In this document: piece by piece, positions 30,870 through 39,877 of the stretch
How the letters are laid out: every line of letters begins with the position of its first letter
How positions within the stretch are numbered: the stretch's first letter is position 1
Source of the DNA: Cognatilysobacter xinjiangensis
GTDB lineage: Bacteria; Pseudomonadota; Gammaproteobacteria; Xanthomonadales; Xanthomonadaceae
NCBI RefSeq assembly: GCF_014651995.1
Contig: NZ_BMXY01000001.1
Span: forward strand, 1,426,001 to 1,490,000
Length of the DNA stretch: 64,000 nt
Reading direction: 5' to 3'
Program-made: the position numbers and the translations under genes
The notes under the pieces: model-generated
Database searches by the model: none
What the model was told of the DNA's origin: nothing
What the model saw: the letters and a program-made list of their open reading frames with translations, nothing else

Positions 30870-32120
30870 GCGAGCGCCTCCAGCCGCACCGCGACCGCGC
30901 GCAGGTGCGCGTCCAGGCCCTCGGCGCCGGCCAGCTCGACGGCGCATGGGCCGATCGCCGCGATACCCTCGCGCGCGACTTCCTGCACGGTAATCGCGGT
31001 CTGGAAGCTGGCCACGCTCAGCCCGCCTGTGAATCGGGCGGCGCCACCGGTGGGCAGCACGTGGTTGGTGCCGCTGCAGTAGTCGCCGAGCGCTTCCGGT
31101 GCCCAGTCGCCGAGGAAAATCGAGCCGGCGGCTTCGACGCGATCCAGCCAGCGACGCGGCTCGCGCAGCGCGAGGATCAGGTGCTCGGGCGCATAGGCAT
31201 TGCTCACGTCGAACGCGGCCTCGAGCGAATCGACCTCGACGAGGCGCGACGCATCGAGCGCGCGTCGCGCGATCTCGGCGCGCGGCAGCGTGGCCAGCTG
31301 GCGCTCGATCTCGGTCTCCACCGCTTCCAGCACCGTGGTTTCGTTGCTGACGAGCAGCACCTGCGAGTCCGCGCCGTGCTCGGCCTGCGACAGCAGGTCG
31401 GCCGCGACGAACGACGCATTGGCGCCGAGGTCGGCGGCCGCCCTCGGTCATCGATACCTGGCGCTTGGCTTCGGTGACCCAGCCGTTGCCGGGGCCGAAC
31501 AGCTTGTCGCACTTGGGCACGGACTCGGTGCCGAAGGCCATCGCCGCGATCGCCTGCACTCCGCCCAGCGCGAACACGCGACGGACGCCGCAGGCGCGCG
31601 CGGCGTAGAGCACGGCAGGATCGACGCTGCCATCCGCGCGCGGCGGCGAGCACAGCACGATGTCGCTGCAGCCGGCGAGCGCCGCGGGCACGCCGAGCAT
31701 CAGCGCGGTGGACGGCAGCGGTGCCGAGCCGGCCGGTACATAGAGGCCGACGCGCCGGATCGGCCGCAGCACGCGCTCGCAGCGCACGCCGGGCGCCGTA
31801 TCGATCGCAACAGGCTGCGTCATCGACGCGGCGTGGAAGGCGTGGATGCGCGCGGCGGCTTCGTCGATGGCGCGACGCAGCCCCGGCGTCAGCGCGGCCC
31901 CGGCCGTGGCGAACGCCTGCTCTTCGACTTCGAACGTCGCCGGCGCAATGCCGTCGAAACGTTGCGTGAGTTCGCGCAGTGCGGCGTCGCCGCCATTGCG
32001 CACCGTGGAAACCAGCGCGGCGACGGCGGCCGTGACGTCGTCGGCGACGCGCTGCGCCGGACGTCGCAGCATCTCCTCGCGCGCGACGGCGTCGAGGTCG
32101 GACCAGCGGACGCGCCTCAT
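30866..32120 (-). pseudogene. hisD: Histidinol dehydrogenase, interrupted by an internal deletion/frameshift
   Basis: HisD oxidises histidinol to histidine in two NAD steps. The N-terminal part (from ATG 32120) is normal through [14 protein letters not shown]. In the same frame it then becomes non-homologous. Homology resumes in another frame with [15 protein letters not shown], then [13 protein letters not shown] (zinc-ligand Gln and His), and runs to EALA at 30866. Compared with HisD from other bacteria, about 15 residues (AAIDMPAGPSEVLVI) are replaced by one base, roughly 44 bases missing, at 31434-31440. The lost loop includes AGPSE near the substrate. As written no active enzyme is made. 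It may be real decay or an assembly error in a GC-rich hairpin; intact flanking overlaps (ATGA with hisG and hisC) favour a recent or artefactual event. Confidence 0.82.
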
Positions 32121-33025
32121 GCCAGCAGGCTCTCGACGGGCAACACCATCAGGCCTTGCGCGCCGGCGCGCTTGAGGTCCTCCAGCCGCTGCCAGGTGAG
32201 GCGGCCGTGGCAGAGCGCCTGCAGCGCGAGGCGGTCCGCGCCATCGACCTGCAGCAGCGTCGGCGTCTCGGCATCGGGCAGCAGCGGCAGCAGTTGCGGA
32301 ATGGCATTGCGCTCGGCCTGGAACATCAGCAGGCGGCTGTGGCGCGTGCGAAGCGCGCCGTCGAGACGACGAAGCAGCATCTCCGCGAGCAACGCGCGCT
32401 CGCCGTCGAACTCGCCGACCGGGCCGGCGAGTACCGCTTCGCTCTCCAGCAGCGTCGCCACCGGCTTCAGCTGGTTGGCCGCGAGCGTGGCACCACTGGA
32501 GACGAGATCGCAGACGAGGTCGGCCTGTCCGAGACGCGGCGCGATCTCGACCGAGCCCGACAGCGTCACCACGTCGGCCACGATGCCTTCGCGTTCGAGC
32601 CAAGCCTGCAGCAGCGCCGGGTAGCTCGTCGCGATGCGGGTTCCGGCCAGTTGCGCCGGGCCCTGCCAACTCCAGCTCTCGGGCACCGCCAACGCGAGGC
32701 GGCAACCTCCGAAACCCAGTGAGCGCATCTCGCGGAACGCGGGCGTCGCACCGCCGCGCAGGCGCTCGGCGTCCTGCTCCTCGAGCACGTTGCGGCCGAC
32801 GATGCCGAGGTCGCAGACGCCGTCGGCGATCAGGCCCGGAATGTCGTCGTCGCGCACCAGCAGCAGGTCGACCGGCAGCGTCTCGCCGTAGCAGAACAGG
32901 CGGTCGCGACTCTCGCGCCAGCTCAGGCCACAGGACGCGAGCAGTGCGCGCGCGGGGTCGGCCAGACGACCGGATTTCTGGATGGCGATGCGCAGGCGAT
33001 CGCGGGATTCGACGGCGGGGCTCAT
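32117..33025 (-). CDS. hisG: ATP phosphoribosyltransferase, long form
   Basis: A 302-residue HisG of the long type that carries its own C-terminal regulatory domain and is feedback-inhibited by histidine, so no HisZ is needed. Seen: [41 protein letters not shown], and the phosphate loop [16 protein letters not shown]. It starts the pathway from ATP and PRPP. Its ATG overlaps the upstream regulator's stop (ATGA). Confidence 0.94.
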   Translation of the reverse strand: MSPAVESRDRLRIAIQKSGRLADPARALLASCGLSWRESRDRLFCYGETLPVDLLLVRDDDIPGLIADGVCDLGIVGRNVLEEQDAERLRGGATPAFREMRSLGFGGCRLALAVPESWSWQGPAQLAGTRIATSYPALLQAWLEREGIVADVVTLSGSVEIAPRLGQADLVCDLVSSGATLAANQLKPVATLLESEAVLAGPVGEFDGERALLAEMLLRRLDGALRTRHSRLLMFQAERNAIPQLLPLLPDAETPTLLQVDGADRLALQALCHGRLTWQRLEDLKRAGAQGLMVLPVESLLA

Positions 33026-33360
33026 GCGTTCTCTTTGCGGGACTTCCGCGGTGCGGTGGTGCGCTGGATGGCGGTGCGATAGCCGCCGGCGCCGTATTCG
33101 AGGCTGCGTGCGACGCGGCCGATGGTGGTGACGCTGACCGCGGTCTCCTCGTGGATCTCGCGATAGGGCACGCGGTCCAGCAGATAGGGCACGACGCGCC
33201 AGCGGTCGGCCATGGCCTCCAGTTCGGCGGGCGTGCAGAGGTCGTCGAGGAAGGCCATGACGTCGTCGGCCGACTTCAGCGAGGCGAACGCCGCCGCGAG
33301 GGCTTCGAGGGAAAGCTGCTTGTCGGCGTCGGCGTCGGCGAGGGGTGGGCGGCGCTTCAT
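33022..33360 (-). CDS. TrpR/YerC-YecD family regulator heading the his operon
   Basis: A 112-residue all-helical repressor-like protein. The central helices ([29 protein letters not shown], read in two parts) and the helix-turn-helix [22 protein letters not shown] match the TrpR/YerC family. A basic tail [11 protein letters not shown] follows. As the first gene of the his operon with a palindromic site over its own promoter, it is likely an autoregulatory repressor of histidine synthesis, perhaps with histidine as corepressor. The ligand is inferred from context only. Confidence 0.85.
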   Translation of the reverse strand: MKRRPPLADADADKQLSLEALAAAFASLKSADDVMAFLDDLCTPAELEAMADRWRVVPYLLDRVPYREIHEETAVSVTTIGRVARSLEYGAGGYRTAIQRTTAPRKSRKENA

Positions 33361-33369
33361 CGTCGCTCC

Positions 33370-33418
33370 AATGTATTAGCGTGCTAGTACATTAATTGCC
33401 GGGCGACCGCCGTGTCAA
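33370..33418 (-). promoter_or_regulatory. his operon promoter with TrpR-like palindromic operator
   Basis: On the minus strand a consensus -35 TTGACA (33418 to 33413) is followed after 17 bases by a -10-like TTAATG (33395 to 33390). Overlapping the -10 is a palindrome with arms TGTATTAGC and GCTAGTACA separated by GT (33372-33391); the symmetry extends two bases each side. The CTAGTAC half-site resembles the E. coli trp operator. It ends 12 bases before the regulator's ATG. Confidence 0.75.
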
Positions 33419-33621
33419 CGCGCGTCCGCGGCCCGTTGCGTTGCTGATTCAGTCGAAGTCGGCGCCAAGGGCACATGCCGACGTCGCTCGGCGTGCGCCG
33501 CCAGGGGACAACCGGAAGGCGGGATCGACCGGGGGCGAAGCGGCGGCGCGGAGCCGCACGCCTCGGATGCAGCGCAGGCCCGACGCCGGCCCGGCTACCT
33601 GCCCCTCGTCTGCTCCGGGCG
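33419..33621. other. Gene-free stretch between the his promoter and the hutH terminator
   Basis: About 200 bases without a supportable ORF. It separates the divergently placed start of the his operon from the 3' end of the hisS-hutH operon; both are on the minus strand. I see no repeat, tRNA or regulatory motif in it. Confidence 0.5.
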
Positions 33622-33652
33622 AAAAAAAACGGGCCGGAAAGTCCGGCCCGTG
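33622..33652 (-). terminator. Rho-independent terminator of the hisS-hutH operon
   Basis: On the minus strand the stem ACGGGCCGGAC/GTCCGGCCCGT in compact form (loop TTT/AAA region) is followed by eight T residues. It is 25 bases past the hutH stop. Confidence 0.9.
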
Positions 33653-33677
33653 CGTGTCGTCTCGCGATGTTGCTGCT

Positions 33678-35591
33678 TCAGGCGATCTTGCCGCGCCGAA
33701 GAACCGCGTCACGCGCCGCCGCCAGCACGCGGCCGTCCTTCACCAGTCGTACCGCCGCCTGTACGTCGCCGTCCATCGCGCGATCGAACCCCATGAAGGC
33801 GATGGACTCGCGGATCGCATCGTGCGCGGCGCGCACGGCGTGGCCCGGGCCGAATTCTCCGGTGTCGGCGAGCTGGCGCCGCAGCGACTCGACTTCCGCC
33901 TCGAAGGTCGAGCGATCCGCGCTGGCCGCCGGTGCGCCCGCGATCTTCCCCGCCAGCTCGTCCACGGGACGCTGGCGTGCGAGCGCACGCGCGGCATTGA
34001 TCATGTCGCGACGCAGGTCCAGCGCCTGCGCGGCGGTGTAGAGCTCCAGGCCCAGCACCTTGCCGAGGTCGTCGGCCATCGCGAGCACGTGGCGCGCCTC
34101 GTTCGCGCCCATGGACACGTGATCCTCGGCGTTCGCGCTGGTCGGGATCGAATACACCGAGGCCGGCATCGCCCGGCTGGCGAGATCGTTGACGATCGCG
34201 GCGGCCGTGTACTGCACGATCATGAAACCCGACTCGGTCGCGTCCTCGTTGCCGATCAGGAAGCCCGGCAGGCCGTCGTTCGTGGCGGGATCGACGAGCT
34301 TGTTGAGCCGACGCTCGCAGATGCTCGCCAATACCGGGATCGCCGCCTTGACGTAGCTCATCGCCAGCGCGAGCGGCATGCCGTGGAAATGGCCGGCGGA
34401 TACGACCTGATCCTCGACGTGCTCGGCCTGCGCGTCCGGGAACACGATCGGATTGTCGGTGAGCGAATTGAGCTCGATCTCCAGCACGCGCGCGGCCTGC
34501 GCGATCGCGTCGCGCACGGCGCCGTGCACCTGCGGGATGCAGCGCAGCGAGTAGCTGTCCTGCGGCTGGTGCTTCTTGCCGCCGCGGAACGGCAGGAAGC
34601 GCTCGTAGAACTTCTCGCGGCCGTGGCGCTGCGAGGTCGGCACCCAGTCCCAGCCGATGTCGAAGCGCAGCTCGCGCGCTTCCTCGGTCGCCCAGCTTTC
34701 GGGCAGCCAGGGTCGGAAGCGCGGTACGAGGTGGTAAGGGATGTCGGCGAGCGTCGAGCCTTCGAGCAACTGCCGCAGGTGCGCGGCGACGTGCACCTGG
34801 CCCGGATGCGGGCGCAGCGCATGCACCTCGGGCTTGAACGCGCCGAGGCGACCGGCGAAGGCATCGATCGTCATCGCCGCGGCGAGGTCCGCCGTGTCGA
34901 CGAGATCCTCGAGCTTCGCCAGCGCGAGCACCCCGGTCGCCAGCATCTGCGCGGTGCCGTTGTTGAGCGCGAGGCCCTCCTTGTACGACAGCGTGACCGG
35001 CGCGAGCCCTGCGCGACGCAGCGCCTCGCCGCCCGGCAGGCGTTCGCCGCCGAGGAAGGCTTCGCCGCCACCGAGCAGCACGATGGCCAGATGCGAGAGC
35101 GGCGCGAGATCGCCGCTCGCGCCGACCGAACCGAGCTGCGGTACCACCGGCACGATGCCGGCGTTGAGCATCGCCGCGAGCGCGCGCAACGTCTCCACCC
35201 GGATGCCCGAATGCCCGCGCATCAGCGTGTTGATGCGGATGCAGAGCATCGCGCGCACCACTTCCGGCGCGAACGGCTCGCCCACGCAGACTGCATGGGT
35301 GACGATGAGGTTGCGCTGCAGTTCGGCGTGCAGCGACTCGTGCGGATTGTTCGCATCGCTGCCCGCGCCGTTGCGCAGCCGGTACGAGCCGAGCAGTCGA
35401 TCGGCATTGCTGCCGAAGCCGGTCGACACACCGTAGATCGGCTCCTCGCGGCTGACCTGCTCGGCGAGGAAATCCGCGGCGCGCGCGACCGCCGGCAGCT
35501 GCGCCTCGTCGAGCTCTACCGGCGCCCCGTAGGCGACGGCGAGCACCTGCGCGCGCGTCAGCGAGCGCCCGTCGAGGTGGACGGGCTTCAT
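33678..35591 (-). CDS. hutH: Histidine ammonia-lyase-like aromatic amino acid lyase, enlarged
   Basis: A 637-residue MIO-dependent ammonia-lyase; family members are usually 500-560. Seen: YGVSTGFGS (catalytic Tyr), the MIO-forming Ala-Ser-Gly at 158-160 in [17 protein letters not shown], and [10 protein letters not shown]. The substrate-selecting pair is Thr98-His99 ([10 protein letters not shown]), close to the Ser-His of histidine lyases and unlike the His-Leu of tyrosine or Phe-Leu of phenylalanine lyases, so deamination of histidine to urocanate is most likely. Oddities: an insert of about 60 residues (near 282-341, rich in Trp/Arg) and a C-terminal extension of about 100. No other hut genes are nearby. 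The ATG overlaps the hisS stop. Confidence 0.75.
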   Translation of the reverse strand: MKPVHLDGRSLTRAQVLAVAYGAPVELDEAQLPAVARAADFLAEQVSREEPIYGVSTGFGSNADRLLGSYRLRNGAGSDANNPHESLHAELQRNLIVTHAVCVGEPFAPEVVRAMLCIRINTLMRGHSGIRVETLRALAAMLNAGIVPVVPQLGSVGASGDLAPLSHLAIVLLGGGEAFLGGERLPGGEALRRAGLAPVTLSYKEGLALNNGTAQMLATGVLALAKLEDLVDTADLAAAMTIDAFAGRLGAFKPEVHALRPHPGQVHVAAHLRQLLEGSTLADIPYHLVPRFRPWLPESWATEEARELRFDIGWDWVPTSQRHGREKFYERFLPFRGGKKHQPQDSYSLRCIPQVHGAVRDAIAQAARVLEIELNSLTDNPIVFPDAQAEHVEDQVVSAGHFHGMPLALAMSYVKAAIPVLASICERRLNKLVDPATNDGLPGFLIGNEDATESGFMIVQYTAAAIVNDLASRAMPASVYSIPTSANAEDHVSMGANEARHVLAMADDLGKVLGLELYTAAQALDLRRDMINAARALARQRPVDELAGKIAGAPAASADRSTFEAEVESLRRQLADTGEFGPGHAVRAAHDAIRESIAFMGFDRAMDGDVQAAVRLVKDGRVLAAARDAVLRRGKIA

Positions 35592-36970
35592 GCGCGGACC
35601 GCCGGCTGTGCGAGTTCGACGCGGAGCGTCGACGCCAGTTCGGCGCGGTCGACCTGGAACTGGTCCTCGCGGCGGAGGTCCTTGACCGTCACCTTGTTCG
35701 CGGCGATCTCGTCGTCGCCGAGCACCACCACGAAACGGATGCCGGCGCGATCCGCGTAACGGAACTGCTTGGCGAGCTTCGACGCTTCCATCACCACTTC
35801 GGTGTTGAAACCGGCCTGACGCAGCTCGGCGGCGACGGACAGACAGTGCGGCAGATGCGCGGCCTCCATCTGCGTGACCAGCACCTGCACGGTGCTTTCG
35901 GCAGCGCCCAGCAGGCCAGCTTCGCGCAACTGCCAGAACAGGCGCGTCAGGCCGATCGAGATGCCGACGCCCGGCAGCTTCGACTTGGTGTAGTGGCTGG
36001 CGAGGTCCTCGTAGCGCCCGCCCGAGCAGATCGAGCCGATCTGCGGGTAATCGTCGAGCGTGGTCTCGTAGACCGTACCGGTGTAGTAGTCGAGGCCGCG
36101 CGCGATCGACAGGTTCAGGGCGTAGGCCGATTCCGGCACGCCCATCGCGCGCACCAGTTCCAGTACTTCGCGCAGCTCGGCGACGCCGGCGACGAGCGCG
36201 TCGTTGACCTCGCCATCGTTCGCCAGGCGGTCCAGCGTCGCGATCGCGTCGGCATGCGAAGTCGAGCGGATCTCGACGAAGCGCAGGATGCGATCCACCG
36301 CGTCGGCGGCGAGGCCGAAACCTTCGCCGGTGAGCGTCTCGCGCACGTAGTCCGCGCCGCGCTTGTCGAGTTTGTCGACCTCGCGCAGCACCATCGCCTG
36401 CAGCGAAGGGTCGGCCACGCCCTGCTGCTCGAAGAAGCCGCGCATCAGCTTGCGGTTGTTGAGCTGGATGGTGAACGCGCCGATGTCGAGCTCGGAGAAC
36501 ACCGCGTGGATGACAGCCGGCAGCTCCGCATCGAAGCGCACCGAGAGCGCGTCCTTGCCGATCACGTCGATGTCGCACTGGTAGAACTCGCGGAAGCGCC
36601 CGCGCTGCTGGCGCTCCCCGCGGTAGACGCGCTGCATCTGGTAGCGACGGAACGGGAACGCGAGCTCGTGCTCGTGCTCGGCCACGTAGCGCGCGAGCGG
36701 CACGGTGAGGTCGAAGCGCAACGCCATTTCCGGCAGGCCCTCGCCCGCCTTCTCCAGCGCGCCGGTCGACTGCACGAAGTAGACCTGCCGCTCGGTCTCG
36801 CCACCCGACTTGGTCAGCAGGACGTCGGAAAGCTCCATCACCGGCGTTTCCACCGGCAGGAAGCCGAAACGCTCGAAATTGCGGCGGATGACGTCGAGCA
36901 TCCGCTGGAAGGCGATCTGGTCGGGCGGCAGGAGTTCGAGCACTCCGGCCGGCGTGCGTGGCTTGATCAA
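35588..36970 (-). CDS. hisS: Histidyl-tRNA synthetase
   Basis: A 460-residue class II synthetase. Motif 2 region ([29 protein letters not shown] in two parts), the HisA motifs [14 protein letters not shown]-like [15 protein letters not shown] and [11 protein letters not shown], motif 3 [13 protein letters not shown], and a C-terminal anticodon-binding domain with [19 protein letters not shown] are present. The start is taken as TTG 36970 (MIKPRTPAG), preceded by GGGGA, because this matches the family N-terminus; the GTG at 37066 is too far upstream. The SICSGGRY variant is the eukaryote/alphaproteobacteria-like type. It is translationally coupled to hutH. Confidence 0.9.
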   Translation of the reverse strand: MIKPRTPAGVLELLPPDQIAFQRMLDVIRRNFERFGFLPVETPVMELSDVLLTKSGGETERQVYFVQSTGALEKAGEGLPEMALRFDLTVPLARYVAEHEHELAFPFRRYQMQRVYRGERQQRGRFREFYQCDIDVIGKDALSVRFDAELPAVIHAVFSELDIGAFTIQLNNRKLMRGFFEQQGVADPSLQAMVLREVDKLDKRGADYVRETLTGEGFGLAADAVDRILRFVEIRSTSHADAIATLDRLANDGEVNDALVAGVAELREVLELVRAMGVPESAYALNLSIARGLDYYTGTVYETTLDDYPQIGSICSGGRYEDLASHYTKSKLPGVGISIGLTRLFWQLREAGLLGAAESTVQVLVTQMEAAHLPHCLSVAAELRQAGFNTEVVMEASKLAKQFRYADRAGIRFVVVLGDDEIAANKVTVKDLRREDQFQVDRAELASTLRVELAQPAVRA

Positions 36971-37050
36971 GGGTGTCCCCGGAACGGGCGGAAATCGGAC
37001 GTCACAGTTTACGGTGGCAGCCCTTCTCCGCCGGAATCGTTCACAGCCCC

Positions 37051-37079
37051 TTGTCGTAGCCGTCACGGCCCATTAGACT
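37051..37079 (+). promoter_or_regulatory. Promoter of tRNA-Pro
   Basis: -35 TTGTCG (37051-37056) and -10 TAGACT (37074-37079) are exactly 17 bases apart. Transcription would start about eight bases before the tRNA. The region GCGGCTCGG just after the -10 is GC-rich, as expected of a stringently controlled discriminator. Confidence 0.7.
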
Positions 37080-37093
37080 TTGCGGCTCGGTGT

Positions 37094-37170
<77 letters not shown>

Positions 37171-37181
37171 AATGATTCATC

Positions 37182-37211
37182 GAAAAAGCCGGCCTCGAGC
37201 CGGCTTTTTCG
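37182..37211 (+). terminator. Rho-independent terminator after tRNA-Pro
   Basis: The 10-bp stem AAAAAGCCGG/CCGGCTTTTT with loop CCTCGAG starts 12 bases after the tRNA CCA. Confidence 0.92.
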
Positions 37212-37267
37212 TGTCCGTCGCCCGTGGTTTCACCGGGTCGACAAGCCGGGGCTGTCAGGCTCGGGCC

Positions 37268-37585
37268 ATGAACGATGAATCCGAGCAGGACCGCGTCGAG
37301 GCGCTGGAGGGCGAGGTCGCCTTCCTGAAGGAGCAGATGTCGCTGCTCGCGCAGTACCTCGCCATCATGATCGGCCGCGCGCAGGTCAACGACTGCATGC
37401 TTTCCGCGCTGATCCTGTCGCATCCCGACCGCGAATCGCTCAACCGCGTGTGGCGGCAGTCGTCCGCGGCGGTCATTCCGAACGTCATTGTCCGCGGCCC
37501 GTCGCCTTGGGATGCGGAAATCGCCGACACCGCTAAGCAGCGGGTCGAGCACCTCAACGAACTGGCCGACCCCGAAGAATCCTAG
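37268..37585 (+). CDS. Small hypothetical protein with N-terminal coiled coil
   Basis: A 105-residue acidic protein. Residues about 8-35 form a likely coiled coil (EQDRVEALEGEVAFLKEQMS). A helical middle part (IMIGRAQVNDCMLSALILSH) and an Asp/Glu-rich C-terminus follow. No signal peptide or known domain is recognised. It stands alone between the tRNA terminator and the pga locus. Confidence 0.55.
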   Translation: MNDESEQDRVEALEGEVAFLKEQMSLLAQYLAIMIGRAQVNDCMLSALILSHPDRESLNRVWRQSSAAVIPNVIVRGPSPWDAEIADTAKQRVEHLNELADPEES

Positions 37586-37774
37586 GCCACACCGCCGCTT
37601 GGTTGTCGTACCGCCGCTCGTCGGCCGCCCGTAGGCGCCGCCGCCAAGCGGCCGCGGCCGCGCCGCTAAGGCCGCTTAAATTGTGACCGCATTCTCGATT
37701 CGTCCCACGTTGCCTTCACACGGAGCGGCGAAGACTCGGCGCCGTTCAGCCCTGATTTCGACTCGGATCGACAC

Positions 37775-39877
37775 GTGCGTCCACTACGACCCCATGCGCT
37801 GGCACTGCTTCTGCCCCTGGCCTGGGCGCCTGCGATGGCGCAGCAGCCGGCGGCAGTTCCTACCCCTACCGCGGTGGCGGCCGCGGCCGGCAGCTCGCCG
37901 GATCTGCCGCGCGTCACCGGCCGCGACGTCCGCGACGGGCTGCTGGCCCGCGCCGAGGCCGCCCGCAAGGCCGAGCGCTTCGCCGAGGCGCTGGGGATCT
38001 ACCAGCACCTGCTCGCGGCCGACCCGCGTGACGACGTGGCCTACCGGATGCAGGCCATCACGCTGGCCGACCTCGGCGCCGCCTATCGCGCGGACGAGCT
38101 GCGCCGCCGCCAGCCGGCCGACTTCGCCGACTGGCAGCGCGACCGCATCGAGGGCGACCGCGTCGCACGGATGATCGGCTGGGGCATGGCCTACCCCGAG
38201 AACGCCGACGACCCCAACGCCGAGCTGCGCCGGGCCTACGACGCGTTGCTGGAGCTCAAGGCCCGTCCCGACCGCACGCAGTGGGAGCAGACACGACTGC
38301 GCATGGACGCGCTCACCGCGCTCAACGCGCTGGGCCGCTATCAGGAAACGGTCGACGAGTACGAGGCGCTGGTCCGCGAGGGCGTCGACCTGCCCGCCTA
38401 TGCGCATGGCCCGGCGGGCGATTCCTACCTCGCGCTGCACCGTCCCGAGGACGCGCAGGAGGCGCTGGAGAAGGCGGTCGCGCTGAACCCGTCGGACGTG
38501 GATACGCGCATCCTGCTGGCCTACGCGTATCTGGAGCAGGAGCGCTTCGACCGTGCGCTGCCGATGATGCGGGAACTCGTCGCCTCGCAGCCCGCGTGGA
38601 TCGAGCGTGCCGGCGTGGAGATGGACCAGGCCAACTGGAAGCGCTTCCGCGCCGAGATGGCCTACGGCCAGATGATCTCTTTCGGCGACGACAACGCTCG
38701 CGCGCAGGAAATCATCGAGCCGCTGGTGCGCATCGCGCCGAACCGCGCCGGCACGCAGGCGGCAATGGGCGCGCTAATGTACCGCCGCGGCCATCCCACT
38801 CAGGCGCTCGAGCGCTACGACATGGCGCTGACGCTCGACCCGCGCGAGCGCGACGCCGAGATCGGCCGTGTTTCCGCGCTTTACGAGATCGGCGAGATCG
38901 ACGCGGCGATGGACGCCAATCGCCAGGTGCAGTCGCGCTATCCGAAGGACCTGCACGCGCAGCGCCTGCAGAAGGAGATCTGGCTGCGTAATGGCCCGAT
39001 GGGCCGCATCGGCTGGGTGAAGGGCCGCAACGACGCCGAAACGGCCGCGGGCTCGCCGTTCGGCATCGAGGACCACCGCTTCAACTTCGAGACCTGGACG
39101 CCGCTGCTGAAGAACCGCTGGCGCGTCGGCATCGTCGGCGACACCGTCGACGCCCACTTCCAGCCCGACACCGTGCGCTATCGCCGCATCGGCGGCGCAC
39201 TCGACTATCGCCACGGCAAGTTCGGCTTCCGGCTGTCGAGCTACAACGTCGACGAGCCGAACAAGGATGATGCCTGGACCGTCGATGCCGGCTGGTTCCT
39301 CAGCGATACCTGGACGCTGCGTGCGCAGGTCGCGGAGAACGACGTCGACACCTCGCTTCAGGCGCGCCGCGCGGGCATCCAGGCCGACTCGGCCTCGCTG
39401 ATGGCGTCCTGGCGGCCGAACGACCTCGGCGCCATCGACATGCGCATCAAGCACCTGCGCTACGACGACGGCAACGAACGCGACCAGCTGTCCGCGTTCG
39501 GGCGCTGGCGCCTGTACACGTCGCCGCACCTGATGATCGACGGCCTCGGCTCGCTGTGGCTGAGCCGCGGCTCGCGCGACGACGCGCCCTACTTCAATCC
39601 GTCGCGGGATGCGATGGCGACGGTCGGCGTGCGCTTCAACCACCTCATCTGGCGCCGCTACGACGCCTACCTGCGCCAGCGCCTGGAGCTGCAGGCCGGT
39701 CCGTACTGGCAGGAAGGCTTCGGCACGAAGTGGGTGCCGTCGGTCGCCTACCGCCACGAGTGGCGACCGGCGCTCGGGCATACCTTCGAATACGGCGTGT
39801 CGTGGGCGAAGCCCGTCTACGACGGTGGACGCGAGCGCCGCATCGCGTTCGAGCTGGCCTACCGGTGGGGGTTCTGA
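37775..39877 (+). CDS. pgaA: Poly-N-acetylglucosamine export porin PgaA-like
   Basis: A 700-residue outer-membrane protein starting at GTG. After the signal peptide (PLRPHALALLLPLAWAPAMAQ) the periplasmic part (about 50-340) is made of TPR helices (ALGIYQHLLAADPRDDVAY, ALEKAVALNPSDVDTRILLA). The C-terminal half (about 390-700) alternates aromatic beta strands of a barrel and ends in FELAYRWGF with terminal Phe, the usual BAM signal. In PNAG systems PgaA binds the polymer with its TPRs and exports it. E. coli PgaA is about 800 residues, so this is a compact version. The stop overlaps the next gene (TGATG). Confidence 0.88.
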   Translation: MRPLRPHALALLLPLAWAPAMAQQPAAVPTPTAVAAAAGSSPDLPRVTGRDVRDGLLARAEAARKAERFAEALGIYQHLLAADPRDDVAYRMQAITLADLGAAYRADELRRRQPADFADWQRDRIEGDRVARMIGWGMAYPENADDPNAELRRAYDALLELKARPDRTQWEQTRLRMDALTALNALGRYQETVDEYEALVREGVDLPAYAHGPAGDSYLALHRPEDAQEALEKAVALNPSDVDTRILLAYAYLEQERFDRALPMMRELVASQPAWIERAGVEMDQANWKRFRAEMAYGQMISFGDDNARAQEIIEPLVRIAPNRAGTQAAMGALMYRRGHPTQALERYDMALTLDPRERDAEIGRVSALYEIGEIDAAMDANRQVQSRYPKDLHAQRLQKEIWLRNGPMGRIGWVKGRNDAETAAGSPFGIEDHRFNFETWTPLLKNRWRVGIVGDTVDAHFQPDTVRYRRIGGALDYRHGKFGFRLSSYNVDEPNKDDAWTVDAGWFLSDTWTLRAQVAENDVDTSLQARRAGIQADSASLMASWRPNDLGAIDMRIKHLRYDDGNERDQLSAFGRWRLYTSPHLMIDGLGSLWLSRGSRDDAPYFNPSRDAMATVGVRFNHLIWRRYDAYLRQRLELQAGPYWQEGFGTKWVPSVAYRHEWRPALGHTFEYGVSWAKPVYDGGRERRIAFELAYRWGF

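Noticed and set aside
30866-31360. The 3' part of hisD as an independent gene
   Set aside because: It starts in the middle of the HisD fold and has no RBS; it is the C-terminal piece of the frameshifted gene.
33361-33440. A histidine attenuator before the his operon
   Set aside because: No His-rich short ORF or alternating hairpins are present; the palindromic operator explains control better.
36971-37066. Longer hisS starting at GTG 37066
   Set aside because: The extra 32 residues are Arg-rich without homology, and the family start MIKPR is at TTG 36970 with GGGGA in front.
37593-37660. Inverted repeat CCGCTTGG...CCAAGCGG upstream of pgaA
   Set aside because: The arms are short, far apart and GC-rich; I see no sign of an operator or terminator function.
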